In this document: one piece after another, positions 28,715 to 37,483 of the stretch
Position numbering within the stretch: the stretch's first letter is position 1
Layout: every line of letters begins with the position of its first letter
Assembly: GCF_021601385.1 (NCBI RefSeq)
Contig: NZ_BQHO01000009.1
Coordinates: 1 to 64,000 of the forward strand
DNA length: 64,000 bases
Source: Pseudomonas parasichuanensis
GTDB lineage: Bacteria; Pseudomonadota; Gammaproteobacteria; Pseudomonadales; Pseudomonadaceae
Direction: 5' to 3'
Program-made: the position numbers and the translations under genes
The notes under the pieces: model-generated
Told to the model about the DNA's origin: nothing
Databases searched by the model: none
What the model saw: the letters and a program-made list of their open reading frames with translations, nothing else

Positions 28715-30061
28715 ATGCAGCCATTGCTCGACACCATCGCCCAGTCCCTGAGCCTCGCCCCCACCGCCGCGCGCTGGCAAGGGGTCGGCGCCCTGCCCTC
28801 GACCTTCGCCGTGAGCGAACTGGCCAGCGCCAGCATTGCCGCCTGCGGCCTGGCCCTGGCCAGGCTGCTGGAAAGCCAGGTGGGCACTTGCCCAGCGGTG
28901 CGGATCGACCGTCGCCTGGCCTCGTTCTGGTTCGGCACCAGCCTGCGCCCCCACGGCTGGCAACTCCCGCCGTTATGGGATGCCATCGCCGGCGACTACC
29001 CGACCCGCGATGGCTGGATCCGCCTGCACACCAATGCCCCGCACCATCGTGCCGCTGCCTTGCAGGTGCTCGGCAGCCACGCCGAACGTGCCAGCGTCGC
29101 CCACGAGGTGGCCACCTGGGAAGGCGATGCCCTTGAAGCCGCCGTGGTCGCAGCCGGTGGCTGTGCGGCGCGAATGCGCAGTTGGCCGCAGTGGTGTGCC
29201 CACCCGCAGGGCCAGGCGGTCAACCGGCAATCGCTGATCCTGCGCCAGGCCTTCGCCGGGCCGGCGCAAGCCTGGCAAGGCAATGCGGCCAGGCCGCTGG
29301 CCGGGGTGAAGGTGCTCGACCTCACCCGTATCATCGCCGGCCCCGTCGCCACCCGCTTGCTGGCCGCATTCGGCGCCGAGGTACTGCGCCTCGACCCACC
29401 GGGCTGGGATGAGCCGTCGCTGGCAGCTGAAGTCACCCTGGGCAAGCGCTGCGCACGGCTGGATTTGCGGGCACAGGCTGATCGCCAGCGATTCGAACGC
29501 CTGCTCGGCGAGGCCGATATCCTGGTCCACGGTTACCGCGCCGATGCGCTCGAACGCCTGGGCCTGGGTGCCGAACGGCGGCGCCAGCTCAACCCCGGCC
29601 TGATCGATATAAGCCTTAACGCCTATGGCTGGGATGGCCCCTGGCAGGACCGTCGCGGCTTCGACAGCCTGGTGCAGATGAGCACCGGTATCGCTCAAGA
29701 AGGCATGCGCTGGCAGCAAGCGGATCGGCCTGTGCCACTGCCGGTGCAGGCGCTGGACCATGCCACCGGCTACCTGATGGCGGCAGAGGCGATCCGCGCG
29801 CTGACCGAGCGTTTGCGCAGCGGCCAGGGCTGCCAGGCGCGGTTGTCGCTGGCGCGTACCGCGAAACTGCTGGTTGAACGCGGGACGGTGGAGGAAGACC
29901 TGCCGCTGGCAGCCGAGACGAAGGCGGATCTCGAGCCGCAGATCGAGCACACGCCCTGGGGCGCGGCGCAGCGGATCAAAGGGCCGCTGCAGGTGGGCAC
30001 GGCAGTGATGGGCTGGGCGCGGGGTAGCTGCGAGCTGGGGTCGGCCACTGCTCAGTGGTGA
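28715..30061 (+). CDS. Class III CoA-transferase family (CaiB/BaiF) protein
   Basis: 448-residue member of the CaiB/BaiF CoA-transferase family, whose members move CoA between carboxylic acids. The hallmark GVKVLDLTRIIAGPVATRLLAAFGAEVLRLDPP starts near residue 197 and is followed by LGKRCARLDL. The usual catalytic aspartate region is harder to locate. About 190 residues precede the conserved start, where typical members begin, so an N-terminal half related to the same fold may be present (a tandem or degenerate arrangement). The ATG at 28715 follows AAGGAGG. Substrate unknown; no acyl-CoA genes are adjacent. Confidence 0.75.
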   Translation: MQPLLDTIAQSLSLAPTAARWQGVGALPSTFAVSELASASIAACGLALARLLESQVGTCPAVRIDRRLASFWFGTSLRPHGWQLPPLWDAIAGDYPTRDGWIRLHTNAPHHRAAALQVLGSHAERASVAHEVATWEGDALEAAVVAAGGCAARMRSWPQWCAHPQGQAVNRQSLILRQAFAGPAQAWQGNAARPLAGVKVLDLTRIIAGPVATRLLAAFGAEVLRLDPPGWDEPSLAAEVTLGKRCARLDLRAQADRQRFERLLGEADILVHGYRADALERLGLGAERRRQLNPGLIDISLNAYGWDGPWQDRRGFDSLVQMSTGIAQEGMRWQQADRPVPLPVQALDHATGYLMAAEAIRALTERLRSGQGCQARLSLARTAKLLVERGTVEEDLPLAAETKADLEPQIEHTPWGAAQRIKGPLQVGTAVMGWARGSCELGSATAQW

Positions 30062-30078
30062 GGCTTCAACGCGTGCCC

Positions 30079-30109
30079 CTGTAGGAGCGGCCTTGTGCCG
30101 CTCCTACAG
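30079..30109. repeat. REP-type palindrome between convergent genes
   Basis: CTGTAGGAGCGGC and GCCGCTCCTACAG form perfect 13-bp arms around CTTGT. It lies between the convergent CoA-transferase and arcD-like genes and could terminate both. Confidence 0.85.
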
Positions 30110-30137
30110 AGAGCCCGTTATCCGGCGATTGCGCCGT

Positions 30138-31565
30138 TCACAGACTCAACAGCCCCGAATACAGCGCATACGCCGCCAGCCCCGCCCCCGCCAGCACCCC
30201 CGCGAAAATCAGTTTCTCCCACGAGGTGAACAGCGCCTGCCCCTGCTCGCGCCTGGCCCGGGCGAACAGGATCACCCCCGGCGCATACAGCAGCGCTGAC
30301 AGCAGCACATACTTGAGCCCCCCGGCATACAGCAGCCAGACCGCGTACAGCAAGGCGACCAGCGCCACCAGCAGGTCCTTGCGGCGCACGCTGGGCTGGC
30401 CCTGATAGCTGTCGCCACGCAGCGCCAGCAACACCGCGTAGGCCGCCGACCAGAAGTACGGCACCAGGATCATCGATGACGCCAGGTAGATCAGGCTGGT
30501 GTAGGTCCCCGCCGAGAACAGCGTGATCAACAGGAAACCCTGGATCATCACGTTGGTCAGCCACAGCGCATTGGCCGGCACGTGATTGGCGTTTTCCCGG
30601 GCCAGGAAGCGCGGCATGGTCTTGTCACGGGCAGTGGCGAACAGGATCTCGGCGCACAGCAGCGCCCAGGACAACAACGCGCCCAGCAGCGACACCGCCA
30701 GACCGATGCTGATCAGCAACGCCCCCCACGGCCCGACGATGTGCTCCAGCACCGAGGCCAGCGACGGGTTCTGCAAGCCTGCCAGCTCCGGTTGGGTCAT
30801 CACCCCCAGCGACAGCACGTTGACCAGCACCAGCAGCGCCAGCACTCCGAGAAAGCCCAGCACCGTGGCCTTGCCCACGTCCGAGCGGCGCTCGGCACGG
30901 CCGGAATACACGCTGGCGCCCTCGATACCGATGAACACGAACACCGTCACCAGCATCATGTTGCGCACCTGCTCCAGCACGCTGCCGAACTTGGGGTTGC
31001 TCAAGCCCCAGATGTCGCGGGTAAAGATATCGGCGCGAAAGGCGAACGCGGCAATCACGATGAACATCAGCAGCGGCACCACCTTGGCCACGGTGGTCAC
31101 CTGGTTGATGAACGCCGCCTCCTTGATGCCGCGCAGCACCAGAAAATGCACCGCCCACAGCAACAGCGAGGCGCAACCGATTGCCAACGGCGTATTGCCC
31201 TCACCAAACGCCGGGAAATAGAAACCCAGGGTGCTGAACAGCAGCACGAAGTAGCCGACGTTGCCCAGCCAGGCGCTGATCCAGTAGCCCCAGGCAGACG
31301 AAAAGCCCATGTAGTTGCCGAAGCCGGCCTTGGCATAGGCGTACACCCCCGAGTCCAGTTCCGGCTTGCGGTTGGCCAGGGTCTGGAACACGAAGGCCAG
31401 TGCCAGCATGCCCACCGCGGTGATGCTCCAGCCGATCAGCACGGCGCCGACGTCGGCGCGGGCGGCCATGTTCTGCGGCAGCGAGAAAATCCCCCCGCCA
31501 ATCATCGAGCCGACCACCAGCGCAATCAGGGCGCCTAGGCGCAGCTTCTGTCCCGGTTCGCTCAT
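30138..31565 (-). CDS. arcD: Arginine/ornithine antiporter, ArcD paralogue
   Basis: Inner-membrane amino-acid antiporter of the APC superfamily, 475 residues with about 12-13 predicted helices. The start GALIALVVGSMIGGGIFSLPQNMA is the APC helix-1 signature. It is the same length as the protein encoded divergently at 32003 and by eye is about three-quarters identical to it throughout. Expected activity is exchange of external arginine for internal ornithine. Unlike the other copy it is not followed by arcABC, and I see no Anr box as good as the one before 32003. It could serve arginine or another basic amino acid under different conditions. Confidence 0.85.
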   Translation of the reverse strand: MSEPGQKLRLGALIALVVGSMIGGGIFSLPQNMAARADVGAVLIGWSITAVGMLALAFVFQTLANRKPELDSGVYAYAKAGFGNYMGFSSAWGYWISAWLGNVGYFVLLFSTLGFYFPAFGEGNTPLAIGCASLLLWAVHFLVLRGIKEAAFINQVTTVAKVVPLLMFIVIAAFAFRADIFTRDIWGLSNPKFGSVLEQVRNMMLVTVFVFIGIEGASVYSGRAERRSDVGKATVLGFLGVLALLVLVNVLSLGVMTQPELAGLQNPSLASVLEHIVGPWGALLISIGLAVSLLGALLSWALLCAEILFATARDKTMPRFLARENANHVPANALWLTNVMIQGFLLITLFSAGTYTSLIYLASSMILVPYFWSAAYAVLLALRGDSYQGQPSVRRKDLLVALVALLYAVWLLYAGGLKYVLLSALLYAPGVILFARARREQGQALFTSWEKLIFAGVLAGAGLAAYALYSGLLSL

Positions 31566-31615
31566 GGCGCTTCTCCCCTCTGGCCCGTGCGGCGCATGAA
31601 ATTTCGATCTAACGC

Positions 31616-31641
31616 ATATAAATGTTACAGCATATTTATAT
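31616..31641. promoter_or_regulatory. AT-rich inverted repeat upstream of the arcD paralogue
   Basis: ATATAAAT (31616-31623) and ATTTATAT (31634-31641) face each other 51-76 bases upstream of the minus-strand arcD paralogue. This may be an operator or promoter element distinct from the Anr-type signal serving the other copy. Confidence 0.35.
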
Positions 31642-31889
31642 TAATGCAGGACATTAAAGCTAGTTCACTCATAACTCCTTTGTCTAACTAAACACGCGTG
31701 ACGCACAGCATTTGAAAGGACTTTCTCGCGCATGGCTCATCGCCACCATCCAATCTTGTGAAAAATTTGCGAAATATCCAGAAACGGCTAGCTTCATAGC
31801 GCAGGCAAAACGGAGCGTTTGCTCTAGAAGGACACGGAGGTGCCAGCGCACAAGGCCTGCAGCAGAGCTGTCGGCATCCTCCAGGAGGT

Positions 31890-31918
31890 ACATGAAGGGT
31901 CTTTTCAACCCTTCATGT
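31890..31918. promoter_or_regulatory. 10-bp inverted repeat in the arcD intergenic region
   Basis: ACATGAAGGG (31890-31899) and CCCTTCATGT (31909-31918) are perfect arms with a 9-base loop, just upstream of the Anr box. No T-run follows. It could be a regulator site or a terminator-like insulator. The remainder of 31642-31889 shows nothing I can assign. Confidence 0.4.
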
Positions 31919-31927
31919 CGGCATGAA

Positions 31928-31969
31928 CTGATCTAAATCAGCTAATGGCCCAGGCGTCAGAATTATTCT
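31928..31969 (+). promoter_or_regulatory. Anr/FNR box and promoter of arcDABC
   Basis: CTGAT-CTAA-ATCAG (31928-31941) matches the Anr/FNR consensus TTGAT-N4-ATCAA at 8 of 10 positions. A -10 TATTCT lies at 31964-31969. If transcription starts about 31976, the box is centred at -41.5, the classic position for activation under low oxygen. Confidence 0.8.
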
Positions 31970-32002
31970 GAGGTCAACTTTCTCCTGGTACGGAGTCGTT
32001 AA

Positions 32003-33430
32003 ATGTCTGATTCTCCCGCAAAACTAAAGTTGGGTGCGCTTGTTGCACTTGTCGTCGGCTCGATGATTGGTGGCGGGATCTTCTCGCTGCCGCAAAACAT
32101 GGCCGCCAGCGCCGGCGTAGGTGCCGTGCTGATCGGCTGGGCCATCACCGCGGTGGGCATGCTCACCCTCGCCTTTGTGTTCCAGACCCTGGCCAATCGC
32201 AAACCGGACCTTGACGGCGGTGTGTACGCCTACGCCAAGGCCGGGTTCGGCGACTACATGGGTTTTTCGTCCGCCTGGGGCTACTGGATCAGTGCCTGGC
32301 TGGGCAACGTCGGTTACTTCGTGCTGCTGTTCAGTACCCTGGGGTACTTCTTCCCGATCTTCGGCGAAGGCAACACCCCGGCGGCAGTGATCGGCGCCTC
32401 GATCCTGCTGTGGGCCGTGCACTTCCTGGTACTGCGCGGCATCAAGGAAGCGGCGTTCATCAACCTGGTCACCACCGTGGCCAAGGTCGTGCCGCTGGCG
32501 CTGTTCGCGCTGATCTGCCTGTTCGCCTTCCGGCTCGACATCTTCACCGCTGATATCTGGGCGGTCGGTACGCCGGAGCTGGGCAGCGTGATGAACCAGG
32601 TGCGCAACATGATGCTGGTCACCGTGTGGGTGTTCATCGGCATCGAGGGCGCGAGCATCTTCTCCTCCCGCGCCGAAAAACGCTCCGACGTGGGCAAGGC
32701 CACGGTCATCGGCTTCGTCACCGTGCTGCTGTTCCTGGTGCTGGTCAACGTGCTGTCACTGGGGGTGATGACCCAGCCGGAACTGGCCAAGCTGCAGAAC
32801 CCGTCCATGGCTGCCGTGCTTGAACACGTGGTCGGCCATTGGGGCGCGGTGCTGATCAGCGTCGGCCTGATCATCTCGCTGCTGGGGGCGCTGCTGTCGT
32901 GGGTGCTGCTGTGCGCCGAGATCATGTTCGCCGCCGCCAAGGACCACACCATGCCGGAGTTCCTGCGCCGCGAGAACGCCAACCAGGTGCCGGCCAACGC
33001 CCTGTGGCTGACCAACGCCATGGTGCAGATATTCCTGGTGATCACGCTGTTCTCCAACAGCACCTACCTGTCGCTGATCTACCTGGCCACTTCGATGATC
33101 CTGGTGCCCTACCTGTGGTCGGCGGCCTACGCCTTCCTGCTGGCCTGGCGTAGCGAGACCTACGAGCAGGCGCTGGCCGAACGCAAGAAAGACCTGATCA
33201 TCGGCGGCATCGCCCTGATCTACGCGATCTGGCTGCTGTATGCCGGCGGCGTGAAGTACCTGCTGCTCTCGGCCCTGCTGTACGCCCCTGGCGCGATCCT
33301 GTTCGCCAAGGCCAAGCGCGAGGTGGGCCAGCCGATCTTCACCAGCATCGAAAAACTGATCTTCGCCGCCGTGGTGGTGGGCGCCGTGGTGGCGGCCTAC
33401 GGCTTGTACGACGGTTTCCTGACCCTTTGA
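32003..33430 (+). CDS. arcD: Arginine/ornithine antiporter ArcD
   Basis: First gene of the arginine deiminase operon. It imports arginine and exports ornithine across the inner membrane. 475 residues, APC superfamily, with MIGGGIFSLPQNMA in helix 1 and about 12-13 predicted helices. It is followed after 33 bases by arcA, then arcB and arcC on the same strand. The upstream Anr-type box predicts induction by low oxygen. A closely related paralogue is encoded divergently at 30138-31565. Confidence 0.94.
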   Translation: MSDSPAKLKLGALVALVVGSMIGGGIFSLPQNMAASAGVGAVLIGWAITAVGMLTLAFVFQTLANRKPDLDGGVYAYAKAGFGDYMGFSSAWGYWISAWLGNVGYFVLLFSTLGYFFPIFGEGNTPAAVIGASILLWAVHFLVLRGIKEAAFINLVTTVAKVVPLALFALICLFAFRLDIFTADIWAVGTPELGSVMNQVRNMMLVTVWVFIGIEGASIFSSRAEKRSDVGKATVIGFVTVLLFLVLVNVLSLGVMTQPELAKLQNPSMAAVLEHVVGHWGAVLISVGLIISLLGALLSWVLLCAEIMFAAAKDHTMPEFLRRENANQVPANALWLTNAMVQIFLVITLFSNSTYLSLIYLATSMILVPYLWSAAYAFLLAWRSETYEQALAERKKDLIIGGIALIYAIWLLYAGGVKYLLLSALLYAPGAILFAKAKREVGQPIFTSIEKLIFAAVVVGAVVAAYGLYDGFLTL

Positions 33431-33463
33431 ACACCTGTATTCGCTTTACTGGAGGAATGAACC

Positions 33464-34720
33464 ATGTCCACTGAAAAACAGAAATACGGCGTCCACTCCG
33501 AAGCCGGCAAACTGCGCAAAGTGATGGTTTGCTCGCCAGGCCTGGCGCACCAGCGCCTGACCCCGAGCAACTGCGACGAACTGCTGTTCGACGACGTTAT
33601 CTGGGTCAACCAGGCCAAACGCGACCACTTCGACTTCGTCACCAAGATGCGTGAACGCGGCATCGAAGTACTGGAAATGCACAACCTGCTGACCGAGACC
33701 GTGCAGAACCCCGAAGCACTGAAGTGGATCCTCGATCGCAAAATCACCGATGACACGGTTGGCATTGGCCTGAAAAACGAGGTCCGCAGCTGGCTCGAAG
33801 GCCTGGAACCACGCAAGTTGGCCGAATTCCTGATAGGCGGCGTAGCCGGTGAAGACCTGCCCGATAGCGAAGGCGCCAGCGTAATCAAGATGTACCGCGA
33901 CTACCTGGGCCACTCCAGCTTCCTGCTCGACCCGCTGCCCAACACCCAGTTCACCCGTGACACCACTTGCTGGATCTATGGCGGCGTTACGCTAAACCCG
34001 ATGTACTGGCCGGCGCGACGCCAGGAAACCTTGCTGGCCAGCGCCATCTACAAGTTCCACCCCGAGTTCACCAACGCCGACTTCGAAGTCTGGTACGGCG
34101 ACCCGGACAAGGACCACGGCAAGGCCACCCTCGAAGGCGGCGATGTGATGCCGATTGGCAATGGCGTCGTATTGATCGGCATGGGCGAGCGCAGCTCGCG
34201 CCAGGCCATCGGCCAGCTGGCGCAATCGCTGTTTGCCAAAGGCGCAGTGGAAAAGGTGGTAGTGGCCGGGCTTCCGAAATCTCGCGCCGCCATGCACCTG
34301 GATACCGTGTTCAGCTTCTGCGATCGCGACCTGGTCACGGTCTTCCCCGAGGTGGTCAAGGAAATCGTTCCATTCGTCATTCGCCCCGACTCCAGCAAGC
34401 CGTATGGCATGGATGTGCGACGCGAGGACAAATCCTTCATCGAGGTGGTAGCCGAATCGCTCAACCTCAAAAAGCTGCGCGTGGTCGAGACCGGCGGCAA
34501 CAGCTTCGCCGCCGAGCGCGAACAGTGGGATGACGGCAACAACGTGGTGGCCGTGGAGCCCGGCGTGGTCATCGGCTACGACCGCAACACCTACACCAAC
34601 ACCCTGCTGCGCAAGGCCGGCATCGAGGTCATCACCATCAGCGCCGGCGAGCTGGGCCGGGGCCGTGGCGGCGGCCACTGCATGACCTGCCCGATCGTCC
34701 GCGACCCTATCGATTACTAA
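33464..34720 (+). CDS. arcA: Arginine deiminase
   Basis: Hydrolyses arginine to citrulline and ammonia. The 418-residue protein has the pentein fold with its expected catalytic residues: [37 protein letters not shown], and Cys406 in the C-terminal [17 protein letters not shown]. Length matches the Pseudomonas enzyme. GGAGGAATG lies just before the ATG. It sits between arcD and arcB in the operon that makes ATP from arginine under low oxygen. Confidence 0.97.
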   Translation: MSTEKQKYGVHSEAGKLRKVMVCSPGLAHQRLTPSNCDELLFDDVIWVNQAKRDHFDFVTKMRERGIEVLEMHNLLTETVQNPEALKWILDRKITDDTVGIGLKNEVRSWLEGLEPRKLAEFLIGGVAGEDLPDSEGASVIKMYRDYLGHSSFLLDPLPNTQFTRDTTCWIYGGVTLNPMYWPARRQETLLASAIYKFHPEFTNADFEVWYGDPDKDHGKATLEGGDVMPIGNGVVLIGMGERSSRQAIGQLAQSLFAKGAVEKVVVAGLPKSRAAMHLDTVFSFCDRDLVTVFPEVVKEIVPFVIRPDSSKPYGMDVRREDKSFIEVVAESLNLKKLRVVETGGNSFAAEREQWDDGNNVVAVEPGVVIGYDRNTYTNTLLRKAGIEVITISAGELGRGRGGGHCMTCPIVRDPIDY

Positions 34721-34789
34721 CGCCCATTGCACCCGGCCGTACCCACGAAGTGGCGGCCGGGCTACCTACCGAACTCAAGGAGAACCGTC

Positions 34790-35800
34790 ATGGCGTTCAA
34801 CATCCATAACCGCAACCTGCTCAGCCTCGAGCACCACACCACCCGCGAACTGCGCTACCTGCTGGACCTGTCCCGCGACCTCAAGCGCGCCAAGTACACC
34901 GGCACCGAGCAGCAGCACCTGAAGGGCAACAACATCGCCCTGATCTTCGAGAAGACTTCGACCCGCACCCGCTGCGCCTTCGAAGTCGCCGCCTACGACC
35001 AGGGCGCCAACGTCACCTACATCGACCCCAATTCCTCGCAGATCGGCCACAAGGAGAGCATGAAGGACACCGCCCGCGTGCTCGGGCGCATGTACGACGC
35101 CATCGAGTACCGTGGCTTCAAGCAGGAAATCGTCGAAGAGCTGGCCAAGTTCGCCGGCGTGCCGGTGTTCAACGGCCTGACCGACGAATACCACCCGACC
35201 CAGATGATCGCCGACGTGCTGACCATGCGTGAAAACAGCGACAAGCCGCTGCACGACATCAGCTACGCCTACCTGGGCGACGCTCGCAACAACATGGGCA
35301 ACTCGCTGCTGCTGATCGGCGCCAAGCTCGGCATGGACGTGCGCATCGCCGCACCCAAGGCGCTGTGGCCCCATGACGACCTGGTCGAGCGTTGCAAGAA
35401 ATACGCAGAAGAAAGCGGTGCCCGCATCACCCTCACCGAAGACCCGAAAGCCGCGGTCAAGGGCGTGGACTTCGTGCACACCGACGTCTGGGTATCGATG
35501 GGCGAGCCGGTCGAAGCCTGGGGCGAACGCATCCAGCAACTGCTGCCCTACCAAGTGAACAAGGAGCTGATGAAAGCCACTGGCAACCCGCGCACCAAGT
35601 TCATGCACTGCCTGCCGGCGTTCCACAACTCCGACACCAAGGTCGGCAAGCAGATCGCCGAACAGTACCCGCACCTGGCCAACGGCATCGAAGTGACCGA
35701 TGACGTGTTCGAGTCGCCGGCGTGCATCGCCTTCGAGCAGGCGGAGAACCGCATGCACACGATCAAGGCGATCCTGGTGTCGACCCTGGCTGATCTCTGA
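34790..35800 (+). CDS. arcB: Ornithine carbamoyltransferase, catabolic
   Basis: Converts citrulline plus phosphate to ornithine and carbamoyl phosphate. The 336-residue protein has the carbamoyl-phosphate loop [31 protein letters not shown] and the ornithine-site [11 protein letters not shown]. The location in arcDABC, between arginine deiminase and carbamate kinase, indicates the catabolic rather than the biosynthetic enzyme. The start at 34790 follows AAGGAGAA; an upstream in-frame ATG at 34727 falls just after the arcA stop and has no support. Confidence 0.96.
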   Translation: MAFNIHNRNLLSLEHHTTRELRYLLDLSRDLKRAKYTGTEQQHLKGNNIALIFEKTSTRTRCAFEVAAYDQGANVTYIDPNSSQIGHKESMKDTARVLGRMYDAIEYRGFKQEIVEELAKFAGVPVFNGLTDEYHPTQMIADVLTMRENSDKPLHDISYAYLGDARNNMGNSLLLIGAKLGMDVRIAAPKALWPHDDLVERCKKYAEESGARITLTEDPKAAVKGVDFVHTDVWVSMGEPVEAWGERIQQLLPYQVNKELMKATGNPRTKFMHCLPAFHNSDTKVGKQIAEQYPHLANGIEVTDDVFESPACIAFEQAENRMHTIKAILVSTLADL

Positions 35801-35814
35801 CAGCAACCTGGACT

Positions 35815-35900
35815 CTGTGGGAGCCGGCTTGCCGGCGATGCGGGCAACACGGTGCATGGCACCGGCTTCGCCGGTGATCGCCGGCAAGCCGGCTCCCACA
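35815..35900. repeat. Inverted REP pair between arcB and arcC
   Basis: GGGAGCCGGCTTGCCGGCGATG and its inverted partner flank a degenerate central palindrome (GGCACCGGCTTCGCCGGTGATC). It lies within the arc operon and may set the arcC/arcB expression ratio. Confidence 0.85.
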
Positions 35901-35943
35901 ATGGTTCGGGACGCCCCCCCTATTTCCGTAAAGGACATTCCCC

Positions 35944-36873
35944 ATGCGTATCGTTGTTGCATTGGGCGGCAACGCCCTGCTGCGCCGTGGCGAGCCGATG
36001 ACCGCTGACAACCAGCGCGCCAATATCCGCACCGCCACCGAACAGATCGCCAAGATCCACCCCGGCAACGAACTGGTCATCGCCCACGGCAACGGCCCGC
36101 AGGTGGGCCTGCTGTCGCTGCAAAGCCTGTCGTACAAGCCGGACGAAGCCTACCCGCTGGATGTGCTCGGCGCCGAGACCGAAGGCATGATCGGCTACAT
36201 GATCGAACAGGAGCTGGGCAACCTGCTGGCCTTCGAGGTGCCGTTCGCCACCCTGCTCACCCAGGTTGAAGTGGACGCCAAGGACCCGGCCTTCAAGGAC
36301 CCGACCAAGTTCATCGGCCCTGTGTATGCCAAGGAAGAAGCCGAGCGCCTGGCCAAGGAAAAAGGCTGGGTGGTCAAGCCCGACGGCGACAAGTACCGCC
36401 GCGTGGTGGCCAGCCCCAAACCCAAGCGCATCTTCGAGATCCGCCCGATCAAGTGGCTGCTGGAAAAGAGCAGCATCGTGATCTGCGCCGGTGGCGGCGG
36501 CATCCCCACGATGTACGACGAAAACCGCAAGCTCAAGGGCGTCGAGGCGGTGATCGACAAGGACCTGTGCTCGGCACTGTTGGCCGAGCAATTGGAAGCC
36601 GACCTTCTGATCATCGCCACCGACGTCGATGCGGCCTACATTGACTACGGCAAGCCCAGCCAGAAAGCCATTGCCCAGGCCCACCCCGACGAACTCGAGA
36701 AACTCGGCTTCGCCGCAGGCTCCATGGGGCCCAAGGTTCAGGCCGCCTGCGACTTCGCCCGGCACACCGGCAAGGTCGCGGTGATCAGCTCGCTGGAAAA
36801 CATCGAGGACATCGTCAAGGGCACTGCCGGCACACGGGTTTCCACCGCCAAGCCGGGTATCAGCTACCGTTGA
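35944..36873 (+). CDS. arcC: Carbamate kinase
   Basis: Transfers phosphate from carbamoyl phosphate to ADP, giving ATP, CO2 and ammonia; the energy-yielding step of the arginine deiminase pathway. The 309-residue protein has the amino-acid kinase N-terminus [18 protein letters not shown] and [30 protein letters not shown] and [11 protein letters not shown] near the end complete the signature. It is separated from arcB by a REP pair but is on the same strand and surely functionally linked. Confidence 0.96.
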   Translation: MRIVVALGGNALLRRGEPMTADNQRANIRTATEQIAKIHPGNELVIAHGNGPQVGLLSLQSLSYKPDEAYPLDVLGAETEGMIGYMIEQELGNLLAFEVPFATLLTQVEVDAKDPAFKDPTKFIGPVYAKEEAERLAKEKGWVVKPDGDKYRRVVASPKPKRIFEIRPIKWLLEKSSIVICAGGGGIPTMYDENRKLKGVEAVIDKDLCSALLAEQLEADLLIIATDVDAAYIDYGKPSQKAIAQAHPDELEKLGFAAGSMGPKVQAACDFARHTGKVAVISSLENIEDIVKGTAGTRVSTAKPGISYR

Positions 36874-36929
36874 ATGCAGTTGGCGGGCGCCCGTCGCCCG
36901 CCGTTTTCAACCTTCCGGAGGATTCCACC

Positions 36930-37298
36930 ATGGCCCAGTACCAACCCGGTCATGTTCATATCGAGCGCACCGCGCTGAACACCAACGACCACAGCTATGA
37001 CCTGAACATCAACTACGAAGTGGCCCAGGACCCCAAGGAAGGCAGAGGCATCGAGTTCCGCCTGCACGGCAGCATCGAGGGCAAGCCGGTCGACGAGAAG
37101 TTCTTCCTGGCCAAGGACCAGGTGCTGCCCAGCTTCCTCAGCGTCACTACGCGCAAGGCCCAGGCCTACCTGGCGCCGCCCAAGAAATTCGAGACCCTGG
37201 GCTCGCCGCACAAACTGTATGACGCGATGTTCGAAGACATTCGCACCAAGCTGGATGTCAAGTCGGGCGATCCGATCAAGCCTGAACACCTCGAGTGA
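36930..37298 (+). CDS. DUF5064-family small protein
   Basis: 122-residue cytoplasmic protein with no signal peptide or membrane helix. The sequence MAQYQPGHVHIERTALN, TNDHSYDLNINYEV and the charged C-terminus resemble Pseudomonas proteins I recall as DUF5064. The predicted fold is a single beta-rich domain. CCGGAGG precedes the ATG. It follows arcC after 56 bases on the same strand, so it may be a fifth arc operon gene, but its function is unknown. Confidence 0.75.
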   Translation: MAQYQPGHVHIERTALNTNDHSYDLNINYEVAQDPKEGRGIEFRLHGSIEGKPVDEKFFLAKDQVLPSFLSVTTRKAQAYLAPPKKFETLGSPHKLYDAMFEDIRTKLDVKSGDPIKPEHLE

Positions 37299-37318
37299 CG
37301 CGTTACCCGTCATGCCCT

Positions 37319-37400
37319 CATCGCCGGCAAGCCGGCTCCCACAAGGTACAGCGCATGTCGAGGGCTCAGGCGCTCCTGTGGGAGCTGGCTTGCCAGCGAA
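37319..37400. repeat. Inverted REP pair after the DUF5064 gene
   Basis: GGCAAGCCGGCTCCCACAAGG and, inverted, CCTGTGGGAGCTGGCTTGCC. It probably marks the end of the arc transcript. Confidence 0.85.
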
Positions 37401-37483
37401 AGGGCGCACAGCGCCCCGCGATACTGGGCTAGGCCTTTCCCCCAAGGCATACTGGCGTCCTCCCCGGCCATAGCCTCAATCCC

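Noticed and set aside
31712-31936. 74-codon frame in the arcD intergenic region
   Set aside because: Overlaps the inverted repeat and the Anr box, lacks a ribosome binding site, and has no recognisable sequence.
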